A stretch of DNA of 64,000 nucleotides from Oceanobacillus chungangensis (GCF_003369565.1 NZ_PIOD01000008.1:62001-126000); one strand, 5' to 3'; positions 8,639-18,197 are shown, counted from the stretch's first letter. Notes: generated by a model from the sequence alone, not told the origin. Numbers and translations are program-made.

Positions 8639-9205
8639 CTATATTTTCTTCATCAATTTAAACCATTTCTTAAAGATAAACCTGCATAATTCACCCCATA
8701 TCCAGCTATAAAAAAAAGAAAAAATGTAAATAAATCCTATAATTTTAAGTGAAGGAGATGTACTGGCAACTGGTCCTAAAACAGGGAACTGAACAATATA
8801 TAGAAGAAAACAAATTCCACTGGTTAATAATATTGACGTAAAAACGATGATGCCAATTCTTCTTTTTAAAATAAGAAGCGCTATTCCAATACCTAAGCCT
8901 ACTATCCCGGTTGTAAACAGGAAAATAAATGACTCGTCAGGTTGGATTAGAATCAGTAAAAGAAACGTTAAAATGTAACTTTGAAGTCCAAAGGGAATTG
9001 ATATGATGGTGCAAATTAGGATAGGTAGAGTTGCAAAAGGACTGATGAAATAACCGATTCCTGGGAGATAGTTTCCGGTTGACTGCAGGATTGCTGCTAG
9101 TGCAGACAAAAGGGCGGCTAATACGAGTTTTTTTGAACGAGAAAACCTATTAAAATGATGGTGGAGCTCGTATGATTCATGTGATAAAATGCTAAACCAA
9201 TTCAT
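8639..9205 (-). CDS. multi-pass membrane protein, possibly related to ECF-transporter S components
   Basis: 188 residues with five to six hydrophobic helices starting near residue 28. A short basic N-terminal region (SRSKKLVLAALLSALAAIL) leads into the first helix, an opening typical of substrate-binding S components of energy-coupling factor vitamin transporters, but no family-specific motif is certain. AAGGAGGACC lies 3-8 bases before the ATG. It is monocistronic with no ECF ATPases nearby; if it is an S component it would have to use a shared T/A module encoded elsewhere. Otherwise an uncharacterised integral membrane protein. Confidence 0.6.
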   Translation of the reverse strand: MNWFSILSHESYELHHHFNRFSRSKKLVLAALLSALAAILQSTGNYLPGIGYFISPFATLPILICTIISIPFGLQSYILTFLLLILIQPDESFIFLFTTGIVGLGIGIALLILKRRIGIIVFTSILLTSGICFLLYIVQFPVLGPVASTSPSLKIIGFIYIFSFFYSWIWGELCRFIFKKWFKLMKKI

Positions 9206-9493
9206 GAGGTCCTCCTTCTTTTCTTACAGCAAATAAGCTTTATTACTCCATCCTTTTTTGTACATAAGATACTTCAGAAATTAGAACCTTAGATGTTATA
9301 TATGAAGGACAACTGACAAAAATACGGATTAAAACTTAAAACCTCTGTTAAAGATGTTGACAAAGAGATCGTGCTATATATGTGTATGATATTAAGTGGA
9401 TTTCCGTAATGTTAAGGTCCTTATTTGATACTAATGGAACGGTTCGAATCATACTCTTTTAATAGAAAGCAATTAGAAGGGGTGTGAAGTTAG

Positions 9494-10915
9494 TTGGTAA
9501 AAGTTAAGGTTAGTTTACAGCCGATTGTAAGTAAAATAAACTTACCCACTGTTTTGAAAACAGCGATACTTCCTGGCGACTCAATTGAAAGATTATTTAT
9601 TGCAACCCAGGTAGGAGAGATTTTCTACATAGGAAACGGGACTATAAGGACTTTTTTAGATATTCGTCCGCAAATCATAAAACTTGGTACCTCTGAACAA
9701 GGTGTTTCTAGTAGTGGATATGATGAACGGGGACTCTTAGGGTTAGCGTTTCATCCAGACTTTTATTATAATGGTCTGTTTTATCTTCATTATTCAGTAG
9801 CAGGAACACAGGGTCCAGGTGCTCTTTCTGAATCATTTAAGCCTAACCCGTGTAATCCGGGTACTTTAAACCTAAGATGGACAAATAGAGAAACTCATTA
9901 TGATCATATTGATACAGTTGAAGAATGGATTTTACATATGAATGGCTTGCCTCAAAAACGAAGAACATTACTTAATTTAAGAAGACCATTTTTTAATCAT
10001 AATGGTGTCAATAGCTTAAACTTTTCACCTGAAACCGGAAACCTCGTGTTAACTACTGGAGACGGTGGATTAGGCTATGATCCATTTAATTTAAGTCAGG
10101 ACGATATGGAAATCGCGGGTAAAATTATTGAGATTGATGTAGCGAAGAATACATTTATCAATAATCCACCTGTAGTCACACGCTTTAGTGAACTTCCAGC
10201 ACCTATTCAGGAAACGCTTACAGTAATTGCCAAAGGGGTTCGCAATATACCGGGTATTTCATATCAAAGGTTTTACAATCAGTATATCAAATATGTAGGA
10301 AATGTCGGACAGGATTTGGTAGAGTCGATTTTTTCATTCGTTCATTATAAACCAATACCGGTTACTCAACTTATTCAAGCTTCTTTAATGAAACCTATAC
10401 CTGATCTAGAAGGATTTATTAACTTTGGCTGGCGGGGGTGGGAAGGTGCTTTTCCAACTTCTTTCATAAGGAGATGCACTACAAATCCGGCTTTGGATGA
10501 GAAAACGATTGCTTATTTCAATGAAGCAATCATTTCTTCGGTGAAGCGTATCCAGCCTTTAACTAGTTATTATCATAAAGATCCCCGACCCGAGAAGTTT
10601 GGAGGAACTGCACTTACAGGAGTGCAGGCCTATACGGGGAACGCAATCCCAGATTTAACGGGAAGCGTCGTTTTTACCGATCTTGCTACAGAATCTCAGC
10701 CGATTAGAGGAGGATTAGCTTTTACCAGGGTAAGTGCAGATTGTAAACTAAATGATTATAGTGTTATTGAAACCGATTATAATTTTGGGTCCGAGACAGC
10801 TTATTATGTTACTTTGGGAACGAATCTGGACCAAACAAGACTGTATTTAGGGGTATATCGCTCTATGAAAGTGACTGATCATAACCAAGGTACTATTTTT
10901 GAAATTGTTCCATGA
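9494..10915 (+). CDS. glucose/sorbosone dehydrogenase-like beta-propeller protein
   Basis: 473 residues. The block YDERGLLGLAFHPDF followed by NGLFYLHYS is the hallmark of the PQQ-type glucose/sorbosone dehydrogenase family, and HNGVNSLNFSPETGNLVLTTGDGG is its second blade motif. Further repeats (GFINFGWRGWEG, FGGTALTGVQAY, LTGSVVFTDLA) complete the propeller. TTG at 9494 is chosen for the AGAAGGGGTG upstream. Unusually there is no signal peptide, although most relatives are secreted or periplasmic; cytosolic or spore location is possible. Whether it binds PQQ is unclear. Monocistronic, with a terminator after it. Confidence 0.75.
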   Translation: MVKVKVSLQPIVSKINLPTVLKTAILPGDSIERLFIATQVGEIFYIGNGTIRTFLDIRPQIIKLGTSEQGVSSSGYDERGLLGLAFHPDFYYNGLFYLHYSVAGTQGPGALSESFKPNPCNPGTLNLRWTNRETHYDHIDTVEEWILHMNGLPQKRRTLLNLRRPFFNHNGVNSLNFSPETGNLVLTTGDGGLGYDPFNLSQDDMEIAGKIIEIDVAKNTFINNPPVVTRFSELPAPIQETLTVIAKGVRNIPGISYQRFYNQYIKYVGNVGQDLVESIFSFVHYKPIPVTQLIQASLMKPIPDLEGFINFGWRGWEGAFPTSFIRRCTTNPALDEKTIAYFNEAIISSVKRIQPLTSYYHKDPRPEKFGGTALTGVQAYTGNAIPDLTGSVVFTDLATESQPIRGGLAFTRVSADCKLNDYSVIETDYNFGSETAYYVTLGTNLDQTRLYLGVYRSMKVTDHNQGTIFEIVP

Positions 10916-10960
10916 GTTAGCTATATATGCTACTTAATACCAGATAAATCCCTTTCTTAG

Positions 10961-11011
10961 AAAATAAAACAAACAAGAGAGCAATCATGTTCCCTCGTTT
11001 GTTTATTTTTT
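10961..11011 (+). terminator. terminator after the sorbosone dehydrogenase-like gene
   Basis: AAAATAAAACAAAC-type left arm pairs with CTCGTTTGTTTATTTTT on the right, giving a long A/U-rich stem ending in a T run about 45 bases after the stop. Confidence 0.72.
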
Positions 11012-11185
11012 AGAAACTGCAATTTTTAGGTATGAAACCAGTGAATGAAATTATCCTTAATTTTATTTTTCTTACATAAGATAGTAACCGAAATAAGATA
11101 AGACAAACAAAAAGACTGTTAGCTCATTGTTATAATTTAAGGGGCTTTCCTATATCTAGAAGCGCCTTTTTCATGCTATTACCTA

Positions 11186-11365
11186 TCAGATAATCTCATA
11201 ATTTTTATGTCCAACAACTGTCTTATTTCCTTCAAACTCCAGATTGGTAGTGTTTTCGGTAACAGATACAATCACTGAATTATCATAGATCTTTTCGACG
11301 ACACCTTTTACCCCAGACTTAAAAGAAATTACATCACCGACTCCTGCAATATTACTTATTTCCAA
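11186..11365 (-). CDS. DUF2187 family protein (YkvS-like)
   Basis: 59 residues. The sequence GVGDVISFKSGVKGVVEKIYDNSVIVSV, ending TVVGHKNYEII, matches the small SH3-like DUF2187 family found in Bacilli; function unknown. TTG at 11365 is chosen because AAAGGTGG lies 7 bases upstream; a GTG four codons earlier at 11377 has no ribosome site. Single-gene unit. Confidence 0.78.
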   Translation of the reverse strand: MEISNIAGVGDVISFKSGVKGVVEKIYDNSVIVSVTENTTNLEFEGNKTVVGHKNYEII

Positions 11366-11668
11366 TGTATGTACCACCTTTACATAAAGTATCTTGTTGG
11401 ATATTTATCTATCTTTTTTATAATTTAACATCCAACGAAAAACATATTATATAAATTACCCCATTTTAGGATTATAATTCCAGGTTACCGTAAAAATGTA
11501 AGGAAAGTTTAAAGAAGACATTATAATTTCTTTACAATTTTAGATGCTTTTGTTTAGTTGTCATACTTCTTAGGGTTTGTATATTTTTTGTTGGAGGGGC
11601 CATGTCTCGTACAGCAAGTGTCAGAGGTTGTTTTATTTTAACCTCTGACAGATTCCTTAAAAGGATAA
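11366..11668. other. intergenic, a hairpin but no gene called
   Basis: About 300 bases, A/T-rich. It holds the hairpin at 11620-11649, GTCAGAGGTT / AACCTCTGAC with a 10-base T-rich loop, which lies 20 bases beyond the stop of the small minus-strand gene and may end its transcript. A 34-codon plus-strand frame with a GGAGGGG site at 11602-11706 overlaps this hairpin and is not called. Confidence 0.5.
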
Positions 11669-11833
11669 CTATTTACGGTTATTGTGTTCATTATTGTTAT
11701 TTTTGATCTTCTGATCATAATTGACATTATTGAGAAATTGATATTCATTTCCATCCGAAAATTCAACAAGTACACCTTGATTTTGCTTGTTATTATTTTC
11801 GTTATTGGAATCCTTACGTTTGTTATCGTTCAT
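11669..11833 (-). CDS. small Asn-rich hypothetical protein (54 aa)
   Basis: This 54-residue gene runs from ATG at 11833 to TAG at 11669. AAAGGAGAG lies 6 bases before the ATG. Asn makes up about a third of the protein, concentrated at both ends (NNENNNKQNQ and IKNNNNEHNN), around a compact centre GVLVEFSDGNEYQFL. It is hydrophilic with no Cys, signal or membrane segment. I do not recognise a family. A hairpin at 11620-11649 follows its stop. Strong ribosome site, intact frame and a structured centre argue that it is real; the plus-strand frame across it is its shadow. Confidence 0.65.
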   Translation of the reverse strand: MNDNKRKDSNNENNNKQNQGVLVEFSDGNEYQFLNNVNYDQKIKNNNNEHNNRK

Positions 11834-12213
11834 AATATACTCTCCTTTGTTTTCATTTACTATTCCTCTAAGTGTTTAAGAATGTATGCTATACAAAGAA
11901 TTGCAATAAGATTATGATGCCCCATTTACAAAAAATAACCCTTGAATCTTGATAAAGTATTTCCGATATACCAAAGCCCATTTGGTTTTTAGGCCTAGAT
12001 ATATAAAGAATCTCCTACATTTTTGTAAGGGAGTGCCTTCGACTTTTTAAATACGCCCAATGCTTTCGAGTATATAAATATTGTTTTATTAAGTTACTTT
12101 GAAAAGTTTTCTAAACAGCTTGACATACATATACTTGCATGGGTAAAATTGACCTTTGTTTTTATTGAATTATGATTGTATACAATTTTTTTAGGCGGAA
12201 GGAGGAATCAATA
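11834..12213. other. intergenic, no gene seen
   Basis: 380 bases of A/T-rich sequence upstream of the MHS transporter. A CTCCTACA ... TGTAAGGGAG imperfect hairpin lies near 12012-12033. No intact frame is seen. Confidence 0.45.
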
Positions 12214-12303
12214 GTAAGTTTAGAATTTAGGTCTAAACCGTTTCATATTCAGTTAAGACAAATCTTACAAATGAATAATACACATGAACTCTACATGCAT
12301 TGA
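12214..12303 (+). pseudogene. remnant of a GntR-type regulator N-terminus
   Basis: After GGAAGGAGG the frame reads SLEFRSKPFHIQLRQIL and stops at codon 30. The K-P-F/L-x-I-Q-L-R-Q-I-L pattern is how GntR-family repressors begin, just before the helix-turn-helix, but the rest of the protein is gone. The codon at the start position is GTA, one base from GTG, so it is probably untranslated. Its place directly before an MHS transporter suggests it was once that transporter's regulator, now reduced to a leader. Confidence 0.4.
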
Positions 12304-12345
12304 TCTGCTGGAGTACATTTAATTCTTTTAGGAGGTGGGGATATC

Positions 12346-13653
12346 ATGACTATTCCCGATAAGAAAATGCTTAGGCGTGTTGTTGCGTCAAGCTTAATTG
12401 GATCGACAATTGAATGGTATGATTTCTTTCTTTATGGTGTTGTAGCTGGTATTGTATTCAATCAGCTTTATTTTCCAACAGGTAATCTTTTCGTTTCCAC
12501 TATGCTTGCTTTTGGAACATTTGCAGCTGGTTTTGTAGTAAGACCAATTGGTGGTATTATATTTGGGCATTTCGGAGATAAAATTGGACGTAAAAGTATG
12601 CTAGTTTTGAGTTTAACGATAATGGGAATTAGTACAGCTTTGATGGCCTTTTTACCAACATTTGGGCAAATAGGGATTATCGCGCCGATTTCCTTGGTGC
12701 TTTTACGTATGATTCAAGGTTTAGCATTAGGTGGAGAATGGGGAGGAGCTGTCCTTATGACTTTCGAACATGCTCCCGAAAAAAAACGAGGATTATATGC
12801 TAGTCTTCCTCAAATTGGTCTTGCTATAGGTCTTTTATTAGCATCAGGAGTGGTAGGGCTATTGTCGCTGCTACTTGCAGAAGATCAATTTCTACAATGG
12901 GGATGGCGTATAGCATTCGCTATTAGTGCACTATTAGTATTTTTAGGATTATGGATCCGACTAAATGTGGATGAGAGTCCAGAATTCAAAAAGTTCAAAG
13001 AAGAAAAAGAGGATTCAGGTATTCCTATCAAAGAAATGTGGCGTGGGAATGTTGGGAATATAATTGCTGGTATGGGTGCAAGGTATATTGACGGTGTTTT
13101 CTTCAATATTATGGGTGTCTTTTCCATAACTTATCTTACACAAAACATGGATATTTCACAAAATGTCGCTTTATTAGGTGTATCTGCAGCAGCCTTTGTA
13201 ATGTGTTTCTTTATTCCTATCTTTGGTTATATTTCAGACCGTTTTGGAAGAACTCGGACATATTGGTATGGAAGCCTTGTTACCGGATTTTCTGCGATAC
13301 CAGCTTTCTGGTTCATGTCAAACAGTGGCAGTAGTACTGTAGTAATATGGTTATCCATCATTATTCCATTAGGTATTTTTTATGCCGCAGTTTATGGACC
13401 TGAAGCAGCATTATTTTCGGAACTATTCGATGCAAAAGTGAGATACACTGGGATATCGTTCGTATACCAGTTTTCCGGAATATTTGCTAGTGGATTGACA
13501 CCTATGGTTGCTACTTATTTATTAAGTTTGAGTGATGGGTTCCCTACTTACCTTGTCCTTTACGTTATTTTTGCTGGTATTCTCAGTGCGATTTCAGTAC
13601 GCTGGATATCCTTAAACAAAGCTAAACAAGGGACTCTCGGAAACAATAGATAA
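12346..13653 (+). CDS. MFS transporter, metabolite:H+ symporter (MHS) family
   Basis: 435 residues, 12 predicted membrane helices. The N-terminal GSTIEWYDFFLYG motif is the signature of the MHS group (ShiA, KgtP, ProP relatives); the loop after helix 2 is GHFGDKIGRKSM, the MFS family motif, and RMIQGLALGGEWGGA marks helix 4. Such proteins import organic acids or osmolytes with protons. AGGAGGTGGGG precedes the ATG. Substrate cannot be read from sequence; candidates include aromatic or dicarboxylic acids. It is followed by a hairpin and preceded by a regulator remnant. Confidence 0.9.
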   Translation: MTIPDKKMLRRVVASSLIGSTIEWYDFFLYGVVAGIVFNQLYFPTGNLFVSTMLAFGTFAAGFVVRPIGGIIFGHFGDKIGRKSMLVLSLTIMGISTALMAFLPTFGQIGIIAPISLVLLRMIQGLALGGEWGGAVLMTFEHAPEKKRGLYASLPQIGLAIGLLLASGVVGLLSLLLAEDQFLQWGWRIAFAISALLVFLGLWIRLNVDESPEFKKFKEEKEDSGIPIKEMWRGNVGNIIAGMGARYIDGVFFNIMGVFSITYLTQNMDISQNVALLGVSAAAFVMCFFIPIFGYISDRFGRTRTYWYGSLVTGFSAIPAFWFMSNSGSSTVVIWLSIIIPLGIFYAAVYGPEAALFSELFDAKVRYTGISFVYQFSGIFASGLTPMVATYLLSLSDGFPTYLVLYVIFAGILSAISVRWISLNKAKQGTLGNNR

Positions 13654-13663
13654 TATATTAAAT

Positions 13664-13709
13664 CTAGCTGTAGCGGACTGCTTCCCATGAAGCAACTCTC
13701 TACAGCTAG
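13664..13709 (+). terminator. stable hairpin after the MHS transporter
   Basis: CTAGCTGTAG and CTACAGCTAG form a perfect 10-bp outer stem, with an inner GCTTC / GAAGC stem. No T run follows, so it may act as a 3' mRNA end rather than a classical terminator. Confidence 0.55.
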
Positions 13710-13876
13710 GCAAATTAATGATTACTTAACACTGTGATTATTTGAAAAAAATATTACATTAAAAGGAAGTGATGCTCTTTCCGTTGGAAAGATATCGTGG
13801 ATGTCGATACGAATGCAGGTAGATTTGGCTGCAAGGTAGCGGTTGATAGATATGTTTTCCAATTTCGTCTCTCATT

Positions 13877-14842
13877 TTACTTTAAGAAGAAAGAAGAACC
13901 ATCAATAACTTCAACATCTTTTCTTGTTTTTATTTCATCCATTAATTTAAAAAGAGCCTCATCTTTCCTCTTAGCCTCAATCATACAATCAATTTGTGGA
14001 ATACTATCCTTTATTACTTTAAGGAATCTAAAAAACATATCGGTATCTACATAATTCGAATGATGGCGGAATGCTTCATTACTCTTAGGACTTGATATAT
14101 GCATTTTTATTGGTAGCGGAGAATGCTTCCATGTCTGCATAACTCTGTTCCAATTGATTTCCCAATTATCATCCTTGTGATAGGCAAGATGATGATGATA
14201 ATCGAAAACTAAGGGGATATTGAGCTTTTCACATAAGTAGAGTGTATCTTCTAAAGTAAAAGAAGTATCATCATTTTCAAGCATAATCATATTTTGAATC
14301 ACTTTTGGAACGTTCATCCAATTATCTACAAAGCGTTCCAGTGAAATTTCGGTATCATTATAATTACCACCAACATGCATGACACAGCGATGTGTTGGGT
14401 CAATTCCCATCCCCTTTAATATTAAGTAATGCAGCTTTAAGGTTCTTATTGAATTTTTCAAGATATCCTTCTTTTTTGAATTAATGATAACAAAGTGATC
14501 CGGATGAAAATCAACTCTTAGTTTATGCTTTTTTACGAAATCACCAATCTCACGTAGCGCTTCTTCTAATGGCTTAATATAATTCCAATCAAGAAGCTCC
14601 TCGTGGTTTGCTAAAGGAATAAGGTGAGAGGTTAATCGATAGAAATGAATATCAGACGCTGCACTATGTTTTAATAATCTTAGTGTGTTGTGCAAATTTG
14701 AAAGTGCAATACGCTCTAATTTACGAATGGCTGCTTCCCGATCAGTAATTTTGTTAAATTGGGTAAACGTCATTGTTTTTGATGGGGATGCATTTTTAAG
14801 TTCCATACTCATCGCCACATAACCAAGCCGTACAATCGTCAT
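13877..14842 (-). CDS. uvsE: UV DNA damage endonuclease UvsE, second copy
   Basis: 321-residue TIM-barrel endonuclease of the UVDE family, which nicks DNA 5' to UV photoproducts in an alternative excision repair route. Landmarks are LGYVAMS at the start, NASPSKTMTF, RVDFHPDHFVI, MHVGGNYNDTEIS, MLENDD, FDYHHHLAY and KMHISSPKS, which supply the metal-binding His, Asp and Glu residues. It lies 40 bases after the paralogous first copy with its own GGAAGCGGTGG site, so the two form an operon. It is more divergent than the upstream copy (HPDHF where the other has HPNQF). Confidence 0.88.
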   Translation of the reverse strand: MTIVRLGYVAMSMELKNASPSKTMTFTQFNKITDREAAIRKLERIALSNLHNTLRLLKHSAASDIHFYRLTSHLIPLANHEELLDWNYIKPLEEALREIGDFVKKHKLRVDFHPDHFVIINSKKKDILKNSIRTLKLHYLILKGMGIDPTHRCVMHVGGNYNDTEISLERFVDNWMNVPKVIQNMIMLENDDTSFTLEDTLYLCEKLNIPLVFDYHHHLAYHKDDNWEINWNRVMQTWKHSPLPIKMHISSPKSNEAFRHHSNYVDTDMFFRFLKVIKDSIPQIDCMIEAKRKDEALFKLMDEIKTRKDVEVIDGSSFFLK

Positions 14843-14882
14843 TTATTCCACCGCTTCCTTTTTATTTATTTACTCAGCACGT

Positions 14883-15836
14883 TTACCATTCAACAGATGC
14901 GCTCGATATACGTTTGACTCCCCGAATTGCAGCTATTTCCTCTACAAGTCTCTGCATCGCAAGGTTCTTTTGTTTTGCTTCTATCATAATGTCAAAGTCC
15001 TGATTAAGCTCCTTTGCCATCTTTAAAAAGGGAAGGACAAATTCTAAAGAAACAAGATCGGCATGGGCACGATAGGCTTGTTCAGATTTTGGTGAAGAAA
15101 TGTGGACTTTCGGTAGTATACCAACATTATTCCAAGTGTCAAATATACGGTGTAAGTAAATTGGGAGGTCATTCTCTACGTTATTCGCCATATAGTGATG
15201 ATAATCGAGTACCATTGGAATGTTTTCCTTTTCACAAGCAAGAAGTGTTTCTTGAACGTCATACGTTTTATCGTCATTTTCTAGTGTCATATGCTTCTTA
15301 ATTTCCTTTGGCAATTCTTTCAGATTTTGATGGAAACGGATTAATGATTTCTCCTTATCCCCATAGGCTCCGCCAATATGAATATTGATTAATCCCTTAT
15401 CGAGAGCGTTCATTGCTTTGAGCATCTTAAAATGATAGTCCATACTTTTTACTGCGTTCACAGTTACTTCTTCTCTTGGACTTGTGAAAAGTGTAAATTG
15501 ATTTGGGTGAAAGCTTACTCGAAGTTTAAAATGTCGGACTATATTTCCAATTTCTACCCATTCGTCTTTGAAAGGAGTCCAGAAATCCCACATCACTTCC
15601 GGATGGGTTGCTAAGGGGACAAGTGAGCTTGAAAACCGGTAGATTTCTATTTCATGCGCGATATTATAGTACAAAATTCGTTTTGTATGATATAAATTTT
15701 GTGCTGTTATAAATTTCAACTTTTCCATTCTCTCGTCTTTAGGAAGCGTTGAATACCGTGTAAAAGTTAACGTTTTTGATGGACTTGCATCCCATAAGCC
15801 TAATGCATTTGCTACATAGCCGAAACGAATCTTCAT
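14883..15836 (-). CDS. uvsE: UV DNA damage endonuclease UvsE, first copy
   Basis: 317 residues, same family as the next gene. It carries RFGYVANA, DASPSKTLTFTRY, RVSFHPNQFTLF, NIHIGGAYGDKE, TLENDDKTYD, LDYHHYMANN and KVHISSPKSEQAYRAHAD, the canonical UVDE motifs, and is probably the standard enzyme of the pair. In spore formers UvsE contributes to UV and radiation resistance. AAAGGGG precedes the ATG. It is the promoter-proximal gene of a two-gene unit and is divergent from the catalase gene, an arrangement that groups stress functions. Confidence 0.92.
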   Translation of the reverse strand: MKIRFGYVANALGLWDASPSKTLTFTRYSTLPKDERMEKLKFITAQNLYHTKRILYYNIAHEIEIYRFSSSLVPLATHPEVMWDFWTPFKDEWVEIGNIVRHFKLRVSFHPNQFTLFTSPREEVTVNAVKSMDYHFKMLKAMNALDKGLINIHIGGAYGDKEKSLIRFHQNLKELPKEIKKHMTLENDDKTYDVQETLLACEKENIPMVLDYHHYMANNVENDLPIYLHRIFDTWNNVGILPKVHISSPKSEQAYRAHADLVSLEFVLPFLKMAKELNQDFDIMIEAKQKNLAMQRLVEEIAAIRGVKRISSASVEW

Positions 15837-16005
15837 TTGTTTTCCCCTTTATTTAATACTTTGAAACGATGAATTTTAAAAAACAATGAGGTAAAAAGTC
15901 AATTATATTTATCTTCTGCAAAAGTCCTTGTATGTATTCACTAAAGCAGGCGTTACTCCAATCCTCGTAAATCGACATTATTTTCAAATAATTTATATAA
16001 CAGCT

Positions 16006-16030
16006 GTTTAATTTAAACCACACAGGGAAG
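16006..16030 (+). promoter_or_regulatory. possible sigma-B promoter of the catalase gene
   Basis: GTTTAA (16006-16011) is followed after 13 bases by GGGAAG (16025-16030). The -35 box matches the sigma-B consensus exactly, the -10 box (consensus GGGTAT) only partly. Bacillus subtilis KatE is sigma-B controlled, which makes this worth noting. Confidence 0.35.
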
Positions 16031-16069
16031 AGAACTAGTGAATGAATGTAAAGGAGGAGGTAGAGAATC

Positions 16070-18094
16070 ATGAGCCAAGAAAAACATAACCAAAAGGATG
16101 AACAGCTCGATCAATTTCGGGTGAAGGATGAAGGTGAAGCACTGACAACCAATCAGGGACTGAAAATGGCTGAAGATGAGTTTTCATTAAAAGCAGGTGA
16201 GCGTGGTCCTACCTTATTAGAGGATTTTCATTTTCGTGAAAAGATGACTCACTTTGACCATAAACGGATTCCGGAACGTATCGTTCATGCCAGAGGGTTT
16301 GGAGTTCATGGTGAATTTGAAGTCTATGAGTCACTTGCTCCCTATACTAAGGCTAAATTCTTAAATAAACCTGGAAAGAAAACTCCTATTTTTGTCCGTT
16401 TTTCTACAGTAGCAGGTTCTCGCGGATCAGGAGACTTAGCACGTGATGTCCGCGGCTTTGCAACAAAATTCTATACAGAAGAAGGGAATTATGATTTGGT
16501 AGGAAATAATATAACTGTCTTCTTTATCCAGGATGGTATTAAGTTCCCAGACTTTATTCATGCAGTGAAACCAGAACCGCATAATGAGATTCCACAGGCA
16601 CAGTCTGCACACGATACATTTTGGGATTTCGTAGCCAACAATCAGGAAACCGCGCATATGGTCATGTGGCATATGTCAGACCGTGCAATCTCAAGAAGCT
16701 TCCGAATGATGGAAGGGTTTGGAGTACATACATACCGCTTAGTCAATGAAAAAGGACAAGCCTTCTTTGTGAAGTTCCATTGGAAACCAGTGCTTGGTGT
16801 ACATTCTGTTGTGTGGGATGAAGCACAAAAGATTAGCGGAAGAGACCCGGACTTCCACCACCGTGATTTATATGAAGCAATTGAAAACGGCGACTATCCA
16901 GTCTTTGAACTGGGCTTGCAGATTATTAATGAAGAAGATGAATTTAAATTCGACTTTGATATTCTTGACGCTACGAAGCTCTGGCCAGAAGAAGAAGTTC
17001 CAGTACAAATTGTCGGAAAAATGACGTTGAATCGAAATGTGGATAATTACTTTGCTGAAACGGAGCAAGTAGCCTTCCACCCAGGACATGTTGTTCCTGG
17101 TATTGACTTTAGTAACGATCCGCTCTTACAGACGCGTCTATTCTCTTACACAGATACTCAGTTGATACGTTTAGGTGGGCCGAACTTCCACGAACTACCA
17201 ATTAATAAACCGGTTGCCCCATTCCACAACAACCAGCGTGATGGTTATGGACGCCAGACCATTAATACTAGTCCGGTGAGCTACCATAAAAACTCGCTGG
17301 CAAACAATACACCAGGACCGGTTAGTGAGGATGAGGGCGGATACAGCCATTATCAGGAAAAGGTGGAAGGCCGTAAAGTTCGCGCTTGCAGTGAAAGCTT
17401 TAAAGACCACTTTTCCCAGGCAATTCTGTTCTGGAACAGTATGAGCACTGTGGAGAAATATCATATCATTAATGCATTCAGTTTTGAGCTTGGGAAATGT
17501 AAAGAAGAGTCTGTACGTGAGCAAGTTTTAGAAATGTTCTCGAATGTCAGTCATGAGCTGGTATCTGCGATTGCAGAAAATCTCGGACTGCCTGTTCCCT
17601 GGAAAAAGGAAATAACGTATACAAAATCTTCACCAGCCCTAGGCCAGGAAAATACGATTAAGAAAACGGACACACGTAAAGTAGCTGTCATTGCGGCAGA
17701 CGGATATTCAAAGGAATTATCTGCAATGATTAATGAATTAAAATCTGTAGGCATAAACGTTGAGGTTGTAAGTGACCATCAAGGCACCATTCAAGGTAAT
17801 GACAACACGGAACTTCCTGTTGATCACACACTAATGACCGCAGACTCCGTTCTGTTTGATGCCGTACTGATTGCCAGCCAAAATGGAAAAACGCCGTTAT
17901 TCAGATTTGAAGCACCTTATTTTATCAAGGAAGCTCTTCTGCATTACAAACCAATCGGTGCGATAAAAGAAGGGGCAGCCATTCTAGAGGAAATACAAAT
18001 TACTGGACAAAATGGTGTCGTAATTGATAACAGTAAGCAATTTATCGAAGCTGTTCGTAAAGCAAGATTCTGGGATCGTGAAGGCAAGAATTAA
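16070..18094 (+). CDS. katE: large-subunit catalase (KatE/HPII type)
   Basis: 674-residue haem catalase with a C-terminal flavodoxin-like domain, which marks the clade 2 large-subunit type. It disproportionates hydrogen peroxide. The catalytic His lies in [11 protein letters not shown], the distal Asn in VGNNITVFF, and the haem-ligand Tyr in RLFSYTDTQ. The C-terminal domain begins about residue 535 ([15 protein letters not shown]). AAAGGAGGAGG precedes the ATG. Monocistronic, with a terminator following. Divergent from the UvsE pair. Confidence 0.95.
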   Translation: MSQEKHNQKDEQLDQFRVKDEGEALTTNQGLKMAEDEFSLKAGERGPTLLEDFHFREKMTHFDHKRIPERIVHARGFGVHGEFEVYESLAPYTKAKFLNKPGKKTPIFVRFSTVAGSRGSGDLARDVRGFATKFYTEEGNYDLVGNNITVFFIQDGIKFPDFIHAVKPEPHNEIPQAQSAHDTFWDFVANNQETAHMVMWHMSDRAISRSFRMMEGFGVHTYRLVNEKGQAFFVKFHWKPVLGVHSVVWDEAQKISGRDPDFHHRDLYEAIENGDYPVFELGLQIINEEDEFKFDFDILDATKLWPEEEVPVQIVGKMTLNRNVDNYFAETEQVAFHPGHVVPGIDFSNDPLLQTRLFSYTDTQLIRLGGPNFHELPINKPVAPFHNNQRDGYGRQTINTSPVSYHKNSLANNTPGPVSEDEGGYSHYQEKVEGRKVRACSESFKDHFSQAILFWNSMSTVEKYHIINAFSFELGKCKEESVREQVLEMFSNVSHELVSAIAENLGLPVPWKKEITYTKSSPALGQENTIKKTDTRKVAVIAADGYSKELSAMINELKSVGINVEVVSDHQGTIQGNDNTELPVDHTLMTADSVLFDAVLIASQNGKTPLFRFEAPYFIKEALLHYKPIGAIKEGAAILEEIQITGQNGVVIDNSKQFIEAVRKARFWDREGKN

Positions 18095-18197
18095 AGTGAA
18101 GGGATAATTCCAACGACTAAATTTACAAATACGAGTTAAATGTTGAAATAATAAAGGGACTATACTATTAAAGTATAATGTTTTCTAGATAAAAAAT

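Noticed and set aside
11602-11706. 34-codon plus-strand frame with a GGAGGGG site
   Set aside because: It crosses the hairpin and the end of the better supported minus-strand 54-residue gene; no family or conservation argument.
11684-11917. 77-codon hydrophobic plus-strand frame
   Set aside because: It is the antisense shadow of the Asn-rich minus-strand gene: AAC/AAT codons read backwards give Val/Ile/Leu.
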